NCBI GenBank assembly: GCA_943736015.1
Contig: OX031058.1
Coordinates: 5,728,001-5,792,000, forward strand
Reading direction: 5' to 3'
DNA: 64,000 nt
Source: Tridacna crocea
Taxonomy: Eukaryota; Mollusca; Bivalvia; Cardiida; Cardiidae
Positions within the stretch are counted from its first letter, which is position 1. Each line of letters begins with the position of its first letter. This document shows positions 32,436 to 41,334 of the stretch, piece after piece. The notes below the pieces were generated by a model. It saw only the letters and a program-made list of their open reading frames with translations, did not search any database and was not told where the DNA came from. Made by a program: the position numbers and the translations under genes.

Positions 32436-32508
32436 GCCCGGCTAGCTCAGTCGGTAGAGCACGAGACTCTTAATCTCGGGGTCGTGGGTTCGAGCCCCAC
32501 GTTGGGCG
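32436..32508 (+). tRNA. tRNA-Lys (anticodon CTT), second copy
   Basis: Same 73-nt sequence as the minus-strand gene at 27001. Followed by CATTCTTTTTG, a T5 terminator. Flanks are unlike those of the other copy beyond the gene. Confidence 0.95.
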
Positions 32509-32650
32509 CATTCTTTTTGATTGTCATTAACTTTTCCTATTGGAAAAAGAAGAGGAAAACATAGAAAATGTCTGATAAATGTTTCATATAATTATATTAT
32601 ACGTACTCTTTGTACTTTGGTTCTTTTTCCCAGTCTAACAATTATTAATT

Positions 32651-33098
32651 ATACCTTTTACTGCTAAGCGCCACTCACTTACCTTTTGTCGGTGTCATGC
32701 AGAGAAATGAACCTCCCCTACAAAATGACCTATGGGTTATTTCCCTATGTACAGGAATGACCCAGCTCATTATTCTACATAGAGAAATAACCCTCTCGGA
32801 TCAAATCTCTACGTAGAAGAATGACTCTGGGGTCATTTCGGTAGAATTATGACTCGGGTCATACCTCTACGTAGAGAAATGACCGATGGGTCATTTTGTA
32901 CGCGATACTCTGTCAATACTCTGCATTACATCGGCCGTGTAGATCAAGATCAGACTGCACAGAACATGCAGTCTGATCTTGGATCCACACTGTCCGACAC
33001 AAAGTACCTTTCCTCCAAAATACTTTTGAAATAGAAACATTTGGGATTTTAGTGTCGGCTTGAAAATTTTTATTTTACTTACACAGCAGGATAAGTGT
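32651..33098 (+). mobile_element. MITE-B interrupted by a family D element
   Basis: Left part ACCTTTTACTGCTAAGCGCC...CTTTTGTCGG, then family D, then CCGTGTAGATCAAGATCAG with the rest of the hairpin and the right end ACACAGCAGGATAAGTG. Confidence 0.8.
32693..32930 (+). mobile_element. Family D palindrome, copy 5 (238 bp), with TCGG duplication
   Basis: TGTCATGCAGAGAAATGAAC to CTCTGCATTACA. TCGG is repeated exactly at 32689-32692 and 32931-32934 inside a MITE-B whose empty site can be read from other copies. Confidence 0.85.
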
Positions 33099-33194
33099 AC
33101 ATGCTAATAAATGCACCCAATCCTTTTAGAATCATTAAAACTTTTGCGTCTAAGGAAAGAGTATGTATATGTGACCCATCACTCTAAAAGGAAC

Positions 33195-33276
33195 TTCTGG
33201 GAATTGCAAAAAGTGTCAATCCGTGTTAGACTGCGCGAATTGCGCAGGCTGACCGGGTTTGACACTTGTCGCTTTA
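33195..33276 (+). mobile_element. Family E/C-like hairpin, isolated
   Basis: AAAAAGTGTCAATCCGTG, GACTGCGCGAATTGCGCAGGC and GACACTTGTCGC form a hairpin of the E/C type without other family sequence. Confidence 0.45.
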
Positions 33277-33528
33277 ATGATATTTTCTGTATGAAAAATG
33301 GTCATTGTACCTTGTTATACAATCATTTTTGAATTATCAAATTAAATTGACCTGCACTATCGTTGATCTGTTTTCATCTAATTGATGTACAGAATTCCCA
33401 GATGGCCCCTTTTTGCGTGATCGGTCACATATTATTACTGTTTTCATTTATGCTACATATTAAAAATAACATTCTTACTTAGTACGACCATGTAGGCAAA
33501 GGCTGCCGATAGGCAACTGAGCTTGTTT

Positions 33529-33764
33529 TTAACTCTTTACAAAAAGATTTTAAAAAAATTAATGTCCGGTCAAAAAGTACATGTATTTGCAGATGACGAG
33601 ATAACTGTGTTACAAAATAAATTCAATTGTGGATTTTTTTAATATAAAAGAGTAAAAAAAAATGTGGTAAACGTTACCTGCACTTTCTCCTTTTACCACA
33701 AAGTTTTAAACTTTTTTTTTTTTCCCGAAGGGTCATTGAAATACGAAATGTTTTGACACAGTGT
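33529..33764 (+). mobile_element. MITE-A, old copy
   Basis: TTAACTCTTTAC left end, TATTTGCAGATGACG, and a shortened hairpin (GTGGTAAACGTTACCTGC...CCACAAAGTTTT). Confidence 0.55.
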
Positions 33765-33796
33765 AAAACCACGCTATATTTCTCTGATGGCCAGCT

Positions 33797-33802
33797 GTCT
33801 CT

Positions 33803-33853
<51 letters not shown>

Positions 33854-33870
33854 GAGCCCACCCAGGGACG
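33797..33870 (+). tRNA. tRNA-Asn (anticodon GTT), second copy
   Basis: 74 nt, identical to the gene at 19823, with the shared upstream bases CAGCT. Downstream CATTTCTTTTTGC supplies a T5 terminator. Confidence 0.95.
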
Positions 33871-34102
33871 AAACATTTCTTTTTGCTAAACATTTTATTT
33901 TATGTAATTATTTATCTTTCTAAAACTGGAGAGAGCATCCTACATTTTCGGATTTTTTCACGGTATTTTGGTAGAATTGGGGCTGATTTCCCCACTTCGA
34001 GTAGTAGCTTTAAATAATTATTGTTTAAAGTTTTACCCCAAAATCCTGTATTTTGTAGATATATATTATCATTACAGTTGCCCAAAAAACACCGTGACAA
34101 TT

Positions 34103-34184
34103 TTAACTTCATTACCAAACGACAATATTCTAGGTATGTCCAAATCGAAAGCAATTGCAGACGACAAAAATAAGCTGATCGATT
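34103..34184 (+). mobile_element. MITE-A left half
   Basis: TTAACTTCATTACCAAACGAC to GCAGACGACAAAAATAAGC, cut where a reverse SINE begins. ACTTTGTCGTCTGCAAATG after the SINE (34460-34480) may be another A fragment. Confidence 0.6.
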
Positions 34185-34185
34185 G

Positions 34186-34418
34186 ATTGTATGGTGTTTA
34201 ACGCCTTTTTCAACATTATTTCTGTTATATCTCGGCGGCCAGTGCACCTATCCATGCGTTCCTGGAGTTTTTTTTTTTTTTTTTTTTTAAACCAGTACTC
34301 CGCACAATTTTCTCTCCAAGCCACTGACTGCTTTCCCAAATAATCATCGTCGAAACAATGGTCAGTGGTGGGAGAAGAATGAAGCCTGTCGAACCTGAGA
34401 TCTCCTGTTCTCAAGTCC
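34186..34418 (-). repeat. tRNA-derived SINE, reverse, 5' truncated
   Basis: Matches the body of the SINE at 45168 in reverse: tail GATTGATTGTATGGTGTTTA, GGCCAGTGCACCTATCCATG, poly-T of 20, and TCGTCGAAACAATGGTCAG. It stops inside the tRNA-like head. Confidence 0.7.
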
Positions 34419-34515
34419 TATGCGTTTTCAAGGACAAAACCCCTTATTTGAACGACATTTACTTTGTCGTCTGCAAATGCACCGAACATGCACGAATGTT
34501 GACTGCTATATGACT

Positions 34516-34742
34516 TGCAACACGCGGAAAGGGGCATTCGGACATTTGCGTAAAGTGTCGTCTGGGATCAGCCTGCGCAGTCCGCGCAGGCTGATCCGAG
34601 ACGGCACTTTACGACTACAATAGAGTTTGTACTACAGTAGATTTGCGCAAAACAGAAAAAATTCATAAGAACGAAAGTGTCGTTTCGGATTAGCCTGCGC
34701 GGACTGCGTAGGCTTATCAAAGACGACACTTTACGACTAACG
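34516..34742 (+). mobile_element. MITE-C, copy 3
   Basis: TTGCAACACGCGGAAAGGGG left end and both hairpins. The outermost right end is lost. Confidence 0.8.
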
Positions 34743-34751
34743 TTACATTAT

Positions 34752-35064
34752 TAGTTGTACGGTCAGGTGGCAGGGGACTTGGAAATTTGTTCACGGCTGT
34801 GGTTAATCATGTCGCCCCGAGCCGAAGGCCGAAATTCCCTTCTGTGTTCCCCAATTCAATGAAAACTGACGTCACTGGAAACTGACGTCACTAAAACGTG
34901 CAGTTTGGTGCATAAATGTGCAGTCTGGTGTAGTGATGTTTACGGGGCACTCAAAAGGGAAACTGGTTTTACGTGGTTTTTGCCAGGGAACATGATACAC
35001 TGTATTATGTTCTCGGCATGTTAACCAATCAGATCACTAGAAATTTCTTTGCAGTATAATAAAA
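34752..35064 (+). mobile_element. Family J element, copy 1
   Basis: TTGTACGGTCAGGTGGCAGG, GGACTTGGAAATTTGTTCAC, AAGGGAAACTGG, two TGACGTCA-like sites, and the right end CATGTTAACCAATCAGATCAC. Compared with copy 2 (54879-55518) its middle lies in the other orientation. Confidence 0.6.
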
Positions 35065-35065
35065 G

Positions 35066-35211
35066 TTTTTGTGCTACTGTAGACTTGCGCAAAACAGAAA
35101 ATTATATGCAAATGAAAGTTTTGTTTCGGATTAGCCTGCACGGATTGCGCATGCTAATCCGAAACGAAATTTTACGCAAATGACTGAACACCCCTTTTTG
35201 CGTGTTACAGG
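35066..35211 (+). mobile_element. MITE-C, right half
   Basis: GTGCTACTGTAGACTTGCGC spacer, a single hairpin GGATTAGCCTGCACGGATTG, and the right end CACCCCTTTTTGCGTGTTAC. Confidence 0.75.
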
Positions 35212-35501
35212 CCATTGTTAGCATCTGGTAAGGAGGAGAAAATTGGCCTTAATTATTAAAGCATGCTTTATTTCAAGGTTAAAAGAAAGTATAAGTAATT
35301 TCTTAATGATTATCTTTCCCAATTATTTCATTTCTACCAGACCAAAATTCCTGTTTCAAGACTCAGCCTACAAATTTGCAGCGTTATGCAAACTATTCAT
35401 GCCAGCAGTCTGCTTGCATAGTTTTCCACGCGAGGATTAGAGCAGCCGAAAAAAAAAACAGAACTTTCCCACGCTTCCAATCTTTCCCTCCAGCAAATTA
35501 C

Positions 35502-35731
35502 TTCACCCTTTCCCAAACAAGCCCTTGTTTTTACGTGTCTGCAGTACAAGTCTTTTGAAAACATTGTGGGAAAAAGAGAAATTGCTCGTAACGAGCAATT
35601 TCTCCTTTTCCCCCACAGTGTTTTCTACCTAATTGGAGAACTTTCTGCCATTTTTATCAAATTTGAAATTGTCGTCTGCAAACTCTTTGAGTTTGGAAGA
35701 ATCTGAAATTTTTCGTTTGGGAAAGGGTTAA
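35502..35731 (-). mobile_element. MITE-A', complete copy (230 bp)
   Basis: TTCACCCTTTCCCAAACAAG to TTTGGGAAAGGGTTAA. The core is GAAATTGCTCGTAACGAGC. Confidence 0.85.
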
Positions 35732-35817
35732 TGACGTCATAACGCATCACCTCTGTTGCTAAAATGATAGTAATTAACCTGATCAGCGGCATCGGCATGA
35801 AAGAAGGTGTTGTGCGG

Positions 35818-35872
35818 ACAGCATAGATCAAGATCAGATTGCACAGAGCAACAGACTGCTCAGACAACATTT
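35818..35872 (+). mobile_element. MITE-B half hairpin
   Basis: GGACAGCATAGATCAAGATC and ATTGCACAGAGCAACAGACTG. The right arm is lost. Confidence 0.5.
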
Positions 35873-35880
35873 TTTACTTA

Positions 35881-36100
35881 TTAACCCTTTCCGAAACAAT
35901 CCCTGCTGGGAAAGAAGCCTTTTGAAATCATTGTAGGAAAAGGTGAAAATTCCGGTAACCGGTATTTTTTCCTTTTCGTACATGTTTTTTCCTACTCTTT
36001 AATGGACAAAAAATCGTCATTTACATTACATTGGATTGCTTGTCTGCAAACGCTTCCGATTTGGCCCGGTCCAAAATTTTGTCGTTTGGGAAAGGGTTAA
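35881..36100 (-). mobile_element. MITE-A, complete copy with its own core variant
   Basis: TTAACCCTTTCCGAAACAAT to TTTGGGAAAGGGTTAA. Core AAAATTCCGGTAACCGGTATT. Confidence 0.8.
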
Positions 36101-36108
36101 GACTACCC

Positions 36109-36654
36109 TTTAAAGGTGGCCCTTCAGATTTTGGGACGAAAATTTTACAAGAATACAAAAAAAAATCATCCTTATACTCCAAAAGCCTTGTAATTTCATA
36201 CATAAAACCCCAGTAGTCGAAAACCATCCGACAATAAGAGAAATTAGAGATTCACTACAGCCCAGGTCGACACCGACGGGAAACACGATCTATTTTTGCA
36301 TGATCAACTCGCTCATTCACACACCGGAAATATACAGACGAAGCTTCAAACATAGCGTCCGAAGAAGACATTATGGAAAATAATTACATGTTTGTTATGT
36401 TATGGAATTTCAGCGTCATTAGTCACGTGCAAGTCACTTAACATTCCCACAATGCTTTTTTATATTTTTGGCTGGAAATCTAAAAGATAGCTTAAGAGGC
36501 TACGTAGCCTTTTAAGGGAAAACCATCATTTCTTTTCTCAATTTCATGGTTCTTATTTATTGATGATTTGTATTTCTTTTTTTCATATAAATTTCAGAGA
36601 TATATATATTTCTTAATTTGGTGGGATGTGAAAATTCTAGATACCCACCTTTAA
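36109..36654 (-). mobile_element. Family T element, copy 3 (546 bp)
   Basis: TTTAAAGGTGGCCCTTCAG to ATACCCACCTTTAAA. Best-preserved copy, holding an open 38-codon frame. Confidence 0.7.
36255..36371 (-). CDS. 38-aa ORF inside family T copy 3
   Basis: MSSSDAMFEASSVYFRC start, SRRCRPGL end. Same length as the frame at 581-697, with roughly ten amino-acid differences and several silent ones. Function unknown. Confidence 0.3.
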   Translation of the reverse strand: MSSSDAMFEASSVYFRCVNERVDHAKIDRVSRRCRPGL

Positions 36655-36714
36655 AATCAACATCTTTGTGAGTATCAGTGCATTTATATCTTCGGTCCGC
36701 GGACGAGGTCGGGT

Positions 36715-36878
36715 TTATGGAAATTTTAGCCATTCTCTGTTAAAAGGCGGTTTAATGCACCTGCAAAAAGTGACCTGGGCCGAAACTTTTTGCAACTGGT
36801 CATTTTTCTGCATGTCAAAGGGTCAGTCTACTTCATGATCCCTCCACTTGTTCGACAAAATGTATTCTATGGATCCAT
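36715..36878 (+). mobile_element. Family E element, left part (continues at 43753)
   Basis: TTCTCTGTTAAAAGGCGG, ATGCACCTGCAAAAAGTGAC, CATGTCAAAGGGTCAG, TCATGATCC, ending ATGGATCCAT. The rest (ATAATTATATGATGACCTGC and onward) lies beyond the composite retroelement at 43757, so this is the insertion site. Confidence 0.7.
36875..36878. repeat. Target-site duplication CCAT (left)
   Basis: CCAT directly before the composite element. Repeated at 43753-43756. Confidence 0.85.
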
Positions 36879-37084
36879 TCTTACGAACAAAGTCCGTAAC
36901 AAAGAAACAAATGAATAAATGCATGGCAGAAATAAGGATCGGAGCGGGATTCGAACTCCGAACTCCCGGACGCAAAGCCAATACCCTAACCACTGAGCCA
37001 AAGAGATATCTCTCTGACGCAGTAGCCAGGTATTGTATTTAAATCGGGAGTATACCATGCAGGAAGGAGTGGTCTGTCGTAACA
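36879..37084 (-). repeat. Composite element, 3' TRIM-type LTR (206 bp)
   Basis: Minus strand TGTTACGACAGACC...TTCGTAAGA. A-box-like TGGCTCAGTGG at 37000-36990 and B-box-like AGTTCGAATCC at 36957-36947 give a tRNA-type Pol III promoter layout. It appears identical to the 5' copy and is about 95% like the TRIM LTRs at 44018 and 44342. Confidence 0.9.
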
Positions 37085-37185
37085 CACCCCCTCTTAAAGT
37101 CATCATTTTATTGATGACTCAAAGCCTTATTAGGCAGGAAGTCCGATTTTGGACAACAAATGGGATTAATGGCTCAATGGCCAAT
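37085..37185 (-). repeat. TRIM interior within the composite, with polypurine tract
   Basis: Matches the TRIM interior base for base apart from a few differences. The polypurine tract (TTAAGAGGGGGTG on the minus strand) abuts the LTR. It joins gag at TGGCCAAT (37178-37185). Confidence 0.88.
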
Positions 37186-37771
37186 CTAAGTTTTCTGCAA
37201 CTTTTTCAAAGTGTAGGAAGTATTTATCAACTTCTTTTTCTTGAAATGGAGGAACAAGCCTAATATGTTTTGTAACATCAAAATTGTATTCAATCTTTTG
37301 CTTCGGCTGATTTGCTCTTTCTTGCATTTCTATTTCCCTCATTCTTAATTGAAATTCTCTCTCCTTCTCTCTCTCTTCCCTTTCCCTTTCTCTTTCCTTC
37401 TCTCTCTCTTCCCTTTCTCTTTCTTCTCTCTCCCTTTCTCTTTCCCTTTCTCTTTCCTTCTCTCTCTCTTCCCATTCTCTTTCTTTCTCTCTTTCCTGAA
37501 TTTCTAATTGTCTGATCTGAAGTTTTAATTCAAGTTCTTTCGAACTTGAAACTGACTGAACGTCAACTATCAGGGAAAGAGCATTTTCATTAAAAATTTC
37601 CTCATCAACAAAATATTGTACCAAAATGTTCTTAATTTCATGTTTACGCATTGAAGATTTTATTTCAGACAATTTATAGTGCTTAGCAAGATTAAGCAAA
37701 TCAGTCTTTTTACCCAAATTCAATAACTCCACAGATGGTTCAGCCGTAAATTTATCTAAGTCAAAAGACAT
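37166..37771 (-). pseudogene. Second, truncated gag fused to TRIM interior
   Basis: The first 198 codons equal the full gag at 43423 except K79E and N196D. After NLDWP it runs into TRIM sequence and stops within a few codons. It has the N-terminal domain and the charged E/R coiled-coil only, with no capsid SCAN-like part or zinc knuckle. It is preceded by a complete 552-bp LTR and leader, so it could be transcribed. Confidence 0.85.
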
Positions 37772-37876
37772 GTTTGTTTGTTGCTGGATTCAAGTACAAA
37801 ATTATTATATCTATGTCCTATTTTCCAATCGATGGTTAATCCCAAAAGGAAAACGAATGCGTTAGTCTATTTTCCA

Positions 37877-37894
37877 ATCCCGGACGAGCCCCCA
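37877..37894 (-). other. Primer-binding site (tRNA-Pro), internal
   Basis: Minus strand TGGGGGCTCGTCCGGGAT, complementary to the last 18 nt of tRNA-Pro (established from the identical site in gammaretroviruses). Five bases separate it from the TAACA end of the adjacent LTR. Confidence 0.88.
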
Positions 37895-37899
37895 ATTTC

Positions 37900-38451
37900 T
37901 GTTACGAGTCAATCGTAACTAGAAAGAAGAAGCCAGCAACAAACGATAACAATTAACAGAATTTATTAACAAAAATATCAAATAAACAGTTACAATAGTA
38001 CAAAACAATACCTTAGACGTTAAATTCAGAAGACAAACTATTCCAGTCTTAATTCCAATCTGATCCTGATCCAAACTGAATGTTATCTAAGCACACAAAG
38101 TAATCCTCACTTTAGTCTAGTCTGATCCAAATCCAAACTGAATATAATCCAAGCACTAATTATGACACAAACACAAAATAATCCCCACTGTAGTCTGGCA
38201 ATCATGTATTAACTAGTGAACACTGAGATGTAAAAAGCTTTTCCTTTTATAATAACAGGGAAACTTCCAGAAAATTCATGTTAAAATCAGTTGCATAACT
38301 TCTAGTAAACAGATTGTAAAAAGGCCTGGAAACTTCCAGCACAATATTCTACAAGAGAGAATCCAGTTCTAAAAATAGCAACAGGGGAAAACCATTCAAA
38401 AATAGATACACACATGAACAAAGCTAATAATAACTGGGCATGTACATAACA
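37900..38451 (-). repeat. GMR1-like element's own LTR (about 552 bp)
   Basis: Minus strand TGTTATGTACATGCCC to CTCGTAACA. Preceded by a polypurine tract and followed by a primer-binding site, so it sits exactly where the native 3' LTR of the gag-pol unit should be. It contains a direct duplication of about 75-85 bp (TCTGATCCNNATCCAAACTG, TTTAGTCT) in the U3 part. Only one copy is present. The downstream edge is uncertain by about five bases. Confidence 0.8.
38241..38251 (-). promoter_or_regulatory. TATA box of the internal LTR
   Basis: Minus-strand TATAAAAGGAA, about 200 bp into the LTR and downstream of the duplicated segment, a sensible place for the U3/R promoter. Confidence 0.55.
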
Positions 38452-38463
38452 CTTCCCCCCTTG
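38452..38463 (-). other. Polypurine tract of the GMR1-like element
   Basis: Minus-strand CAAGGGGGGAAG directly before the TGTTATG LTR start. Primes plus-strand synthesis. Confidence 0.8.
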
Positions 38464-38676
38464 AAAAGAAAAAGAAAGGTTTATGAAATAAATCTTTCTT
38501 TTTTGCAATATTATTTATATACACGTATATGACACTTTAACAGAAGTATTACATAGGAAATGACAAACTCAAATATTAATTATTTCAGACTAATGAAAAT
38601 AATCAAGGTAATGAAATTACAATTTAAAAGAAAAAACAGTTTAAACTTGATTTAGGGAAAATTGACTATTGAAATT
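38464..38676 (-). other. 3' untranslated part of the GMR1-like element
   Basis: AT-rich 213 bp between the pol stop and the polypurine tract. No envelope gene. Confidence 0.7.
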
Positions 38677-41334
38677 TCAAACTCTTGAAAGAGCATCTGG
38701 TATAATGTTATCTTTCCCTTTTATGTGTCTTATGTCAAGATTAAACTCTTGAAGAAATAAACTCCACCTCAGTAATCTTTGATTCTTATTCTTAAGTTTG
38801 TGTAGAAAACTTAAAGGGTTATGATCACTGAATACAACAATTGGTGAAGTTGAAGAGGTTAAATAAACTTCAAACTGCTGGATTGCCAGAATTAAGGCAA
38901 GACACTCTTTTTCTATGGTAGAGTAATTTTTCTGATGTTTGTTAAATTTCTTAGAAAAGTAACAAACTGGGTGATCAATACCATTATTATCTTCTTGTAA
39001 AAGAACAGCGCCAATACCAACATCACTTGCATCAACAGCTAATTTGAAACATTTGTCAAAATCAGGTGCCAAGAGAACTGGTGCACTCTTTAGTATGGCT
39101 TTTAGACGATCAAATGCATCTTGACATTTGTCATTCCATTTGAACTTTGTGCTTTTCTTAAGTAAATTTGTTAAAGGTTCAGCAATACCTGAGAAATTTT
39201 TACAGAATTTCCTATAGTAGCCAGCCATACCAAGAAATCGCATCAGCTGTCTTTTACATTTAGGCACAGGAAACTCAGAGATAGCATTGACTTTAGCTTC
39301 TAAAGGTTTAACTTGACCCTGTCCCACAAGATGTCCTAGAAATGTTACAGTAGCATGACAAAATTCAGTTTTTGCAAGATTCACAGTCAGTTTCGCTTTA
39401 CTGAGTCTGTCGAGGAACTTCCTGATTCTTTGAAGGTGGTCACTCCAACTGTCTGAGTAGATGATGACGTCGTCAATATATGCATCACAACTATCTAATC
39501 CACATATAACGTTGTTTATAAGTCGCTGAAACGTTGCAGGAGAATTTTTCATCCCAAACGGCATAACTTTGTACTGGTACAGACCGTTTGGAGTAGCAAA
39601 GGCTGATACTTCTTTTGCTCTATCTGTCAGTGGAACTTGCCAGAATCCTTTTAGCAGGTCAAATTTGGTGACATATTTAGAATTTCCAACTTTGTCTATA
39701 CAGTCATCAATTCTTGGTATTGGAAAAGAGTCTGTTTTTGTCACAGAGTTCACCTTACGATAATCAGTACACATTCTATAAGTTCCATTTGATTTGGGTA
39801 CTAATATACATGGTGAACTGTAATTACTCTGGCTAGGTTCAATAAAGTCATTTTCCAGTAAGTATTTTACTTCATCCTGGAGGTATTTCTGTTTCAAAGG
39901 ATTCATTCTACATGGATGTTGCTTTATTGGTTTAGAATCTTCCACAATGACATCATGATAGATTTTATCTGTTCTTGTGGGGATATCAGGAAATAAATGT
40001 TCATATTCATGTATCAACTGTTTCAGCTCTTCCTGCTGCGATGGTTCCAAGTGAGATAGTTTGTTGTTAAGATTTCTCAAAATATCCGAATTCTCAAGTT
40101 TAGATGGACCAGGATCAGATTTATCAATAAAGTCCGAATTTACTTCAAGATCAGATACACTTGATTCTTGTGGGACAGTGCTTACAACTGTAATTGGTTT
40201 TGAAATAGAGCTATCTCTGTCAAAGTATTCCTTTAACATATTTACATGACACATTTGTTTGTTTTTACGCCTTCCTGGAGTATTAATTATATAGTTCAAA
40301 TCACTTGTTTTCTTGTCAATAGTGTAGGGTCCAAAATATCTTGCCTGTAGAGGTCTGCCAGGTATTGGCAAAAGAGCAAGGACTTTGTCACCTGGTTTAA
40401 AATTTCTATCTATAACATGGTTGTCATATCTTGCTTTCATTTTGCCCTGAGACGTTTTAAGATTAGACCTAGCAACCTCACATGCCCTAGACAGTCTATT
40501 TCTGAAGTCAGAAACATACTGTAGTAAATTCAAAGGTGTTTCATCATTTGAGAGAAATTTCTCCTTCAAAAGTTTTAAAGGTCCACGAACAGAATGGCCA
40601 AAAACTAATTCAAAAGGACTGAAACCAAGAGATTCCTGTACAGATTCTCTGGCTGCAAATAGTAACAAATGGATGCCCTCATCCCAATCTTTTTCAGTGT
40701 CAAAGTAATATGATCTTATCATATTTTTTAATGTCTGATGAAATCTTTCTAAAGCACCTTGACTTTCAGGGTGATAGGCGGATGACCTGTATTGCTTGAT
40801 TCCTAATTCATGCATAACCTGTTGGAATATACCAGACATAAAATTTGCCCCTTGATCAGACTGAACTGATTTTGGAAGACCAACAAATGTGAAAAATTTT
40901 ATAAGAGCTTTGACTATTGACTTTGTTTTTATGTTCCTTAAAGGAATAGCTTCAGGAAAACGTGTAGAAGTACACATAATTGTTAAGAGATACTCATTTC
41001 CTGACTTGGTTCGAGGTAAAGGACCAACACAATCTATAAGTATCCTACTGAAAGGTTCATCAAAAGCAGGAATAGGTTGTAATTGAGCTTTGGGAATGGT
41101 TTGGTTCGGTTTACCTACCATTTGACATGTATGGCAAGTTTTACAATATTTAGAGACATCTGATTTGAGACCAGGCCAATAAAAATGATTAATAATTTTG
41201 TGATAGGTCTTGTTTATACCTAGATGACCTGACATAGGACTTTCATGGGCTATACTTAGTATTTCATGACGATATGACTTTGGAACCACAATTTGGTTGG
41301 TAAACAGCCCATTCATCATCAGCTGGGACATCAA
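38677..41334 (-). CDS. pol: GMR1-like Gypsy pol: integrase, reverse transcriptase, RNase H
   Basis: 885 residues as an open frame. The order is inverted relative to ordinary Ty3/Gypsy elements. A zinc-binding integrase N-terminus comes first (H30, H37, then a CxxCxxC cluster at 64-70). The catalytic core follows, with D101, D160 and E196 (35 residues between the last two), then the GPY/F module (RYFGPYTI at about 332). Reverse transcriptase spans about 440-660, with FDLLKGF at 558 and YIDD at 619-622. RNase H follows, with D768, the E808-E810 region, D837 and DALSR at the C-terminus. It copies element RNA to DNA and integrates it. The upstream 70 bp overlap gag-protease in the +1 frame, and the true N-terminal part of the integrase is still in the gag frame (see finding). 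The listed methionine start is therefore only the first in-frame Met. Confidence 0.92.
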   Translation of the reverse strand: MMSQLMMNGLFTNQIVVPKSYRHEILSIAHESPMSGHLGINKTYHKIINHFYWPGLKSDVSKYCKTCHTCQMVGKPNQTIPKAQLQPIPAFDEPFSRILIDCVGPLPRTKSGNEYLLTIMCTSTRFPEAIPLRNIKTKSIVKALIKFFTFVGLPKSVQSDQGANFMSGIFQQVMHELGIKQYRSSAYHPESQGALERFHQTLKNMIRSYYFDTEKDWDEGIHLLLFAARESVQESLGFSPFELVFGHSVRGPLKLLKEKFLSNDETPLNLLQYVSDFRNRLSRACEVARSNLKTSQGKMKARYDNHVIDRNFKPGDKVLALLPIPGRPLQARYFGPYTIDKKTSDLNYIINTPGRRKNKQMCHVNMLKEYFDRDSSISKPITVVSTVPQESSVSDLEVNSDFIDKSDPGPSKLENSDILRNLNNKLSHLEPSQQEELKQLIHEYEHLFPDIPTRTDKIYHDVIVEDSKPIKQHPCRMNPLKQKYLQDEVKYLLENDFIEPSQSNYSSPCILVPKSNGTYRMCTDYRKVNSVTKTDSFPIPRIDDCIDKVGNSKYVTKFDLLKGFWQVPLTDRAKEVSAFATPNGLYQYKVMPFGMKNSPATFQRLINNVICGLDSCDAYIDDVIIYSDSWSDHLQRIRKFLDRLSKAKLTVNLAKTEFCHATVTFLGHLVGQGQVKPLEAKVNAISEFPVPKCKRQLMRFLGMAGYYRKFCKNFSGIAEPLTNLLKKSTKFKWNDKCQDAFDRLKAILKSAPVLLAPDFDKCFKLAVDASDVGIGAVLLQEDNNGIDHPVCYFSKKFNKHQKNYSTIEKECLALILAIQQFEVYLTSSTSPIVVFSDHNPLSFLHKLKNKNQRLLRWSLFLQEFNLDIRHIKGKDNIIPDALSRV

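Noticed and set aside
36930..37005. A tRNA gene on the minus strand inside the LTR
   Set aside because: A and B boxes are present but the 5' side cannot pair with the 3' acceptor GGATCGG-complement. Better described as a SINE-like promoter.
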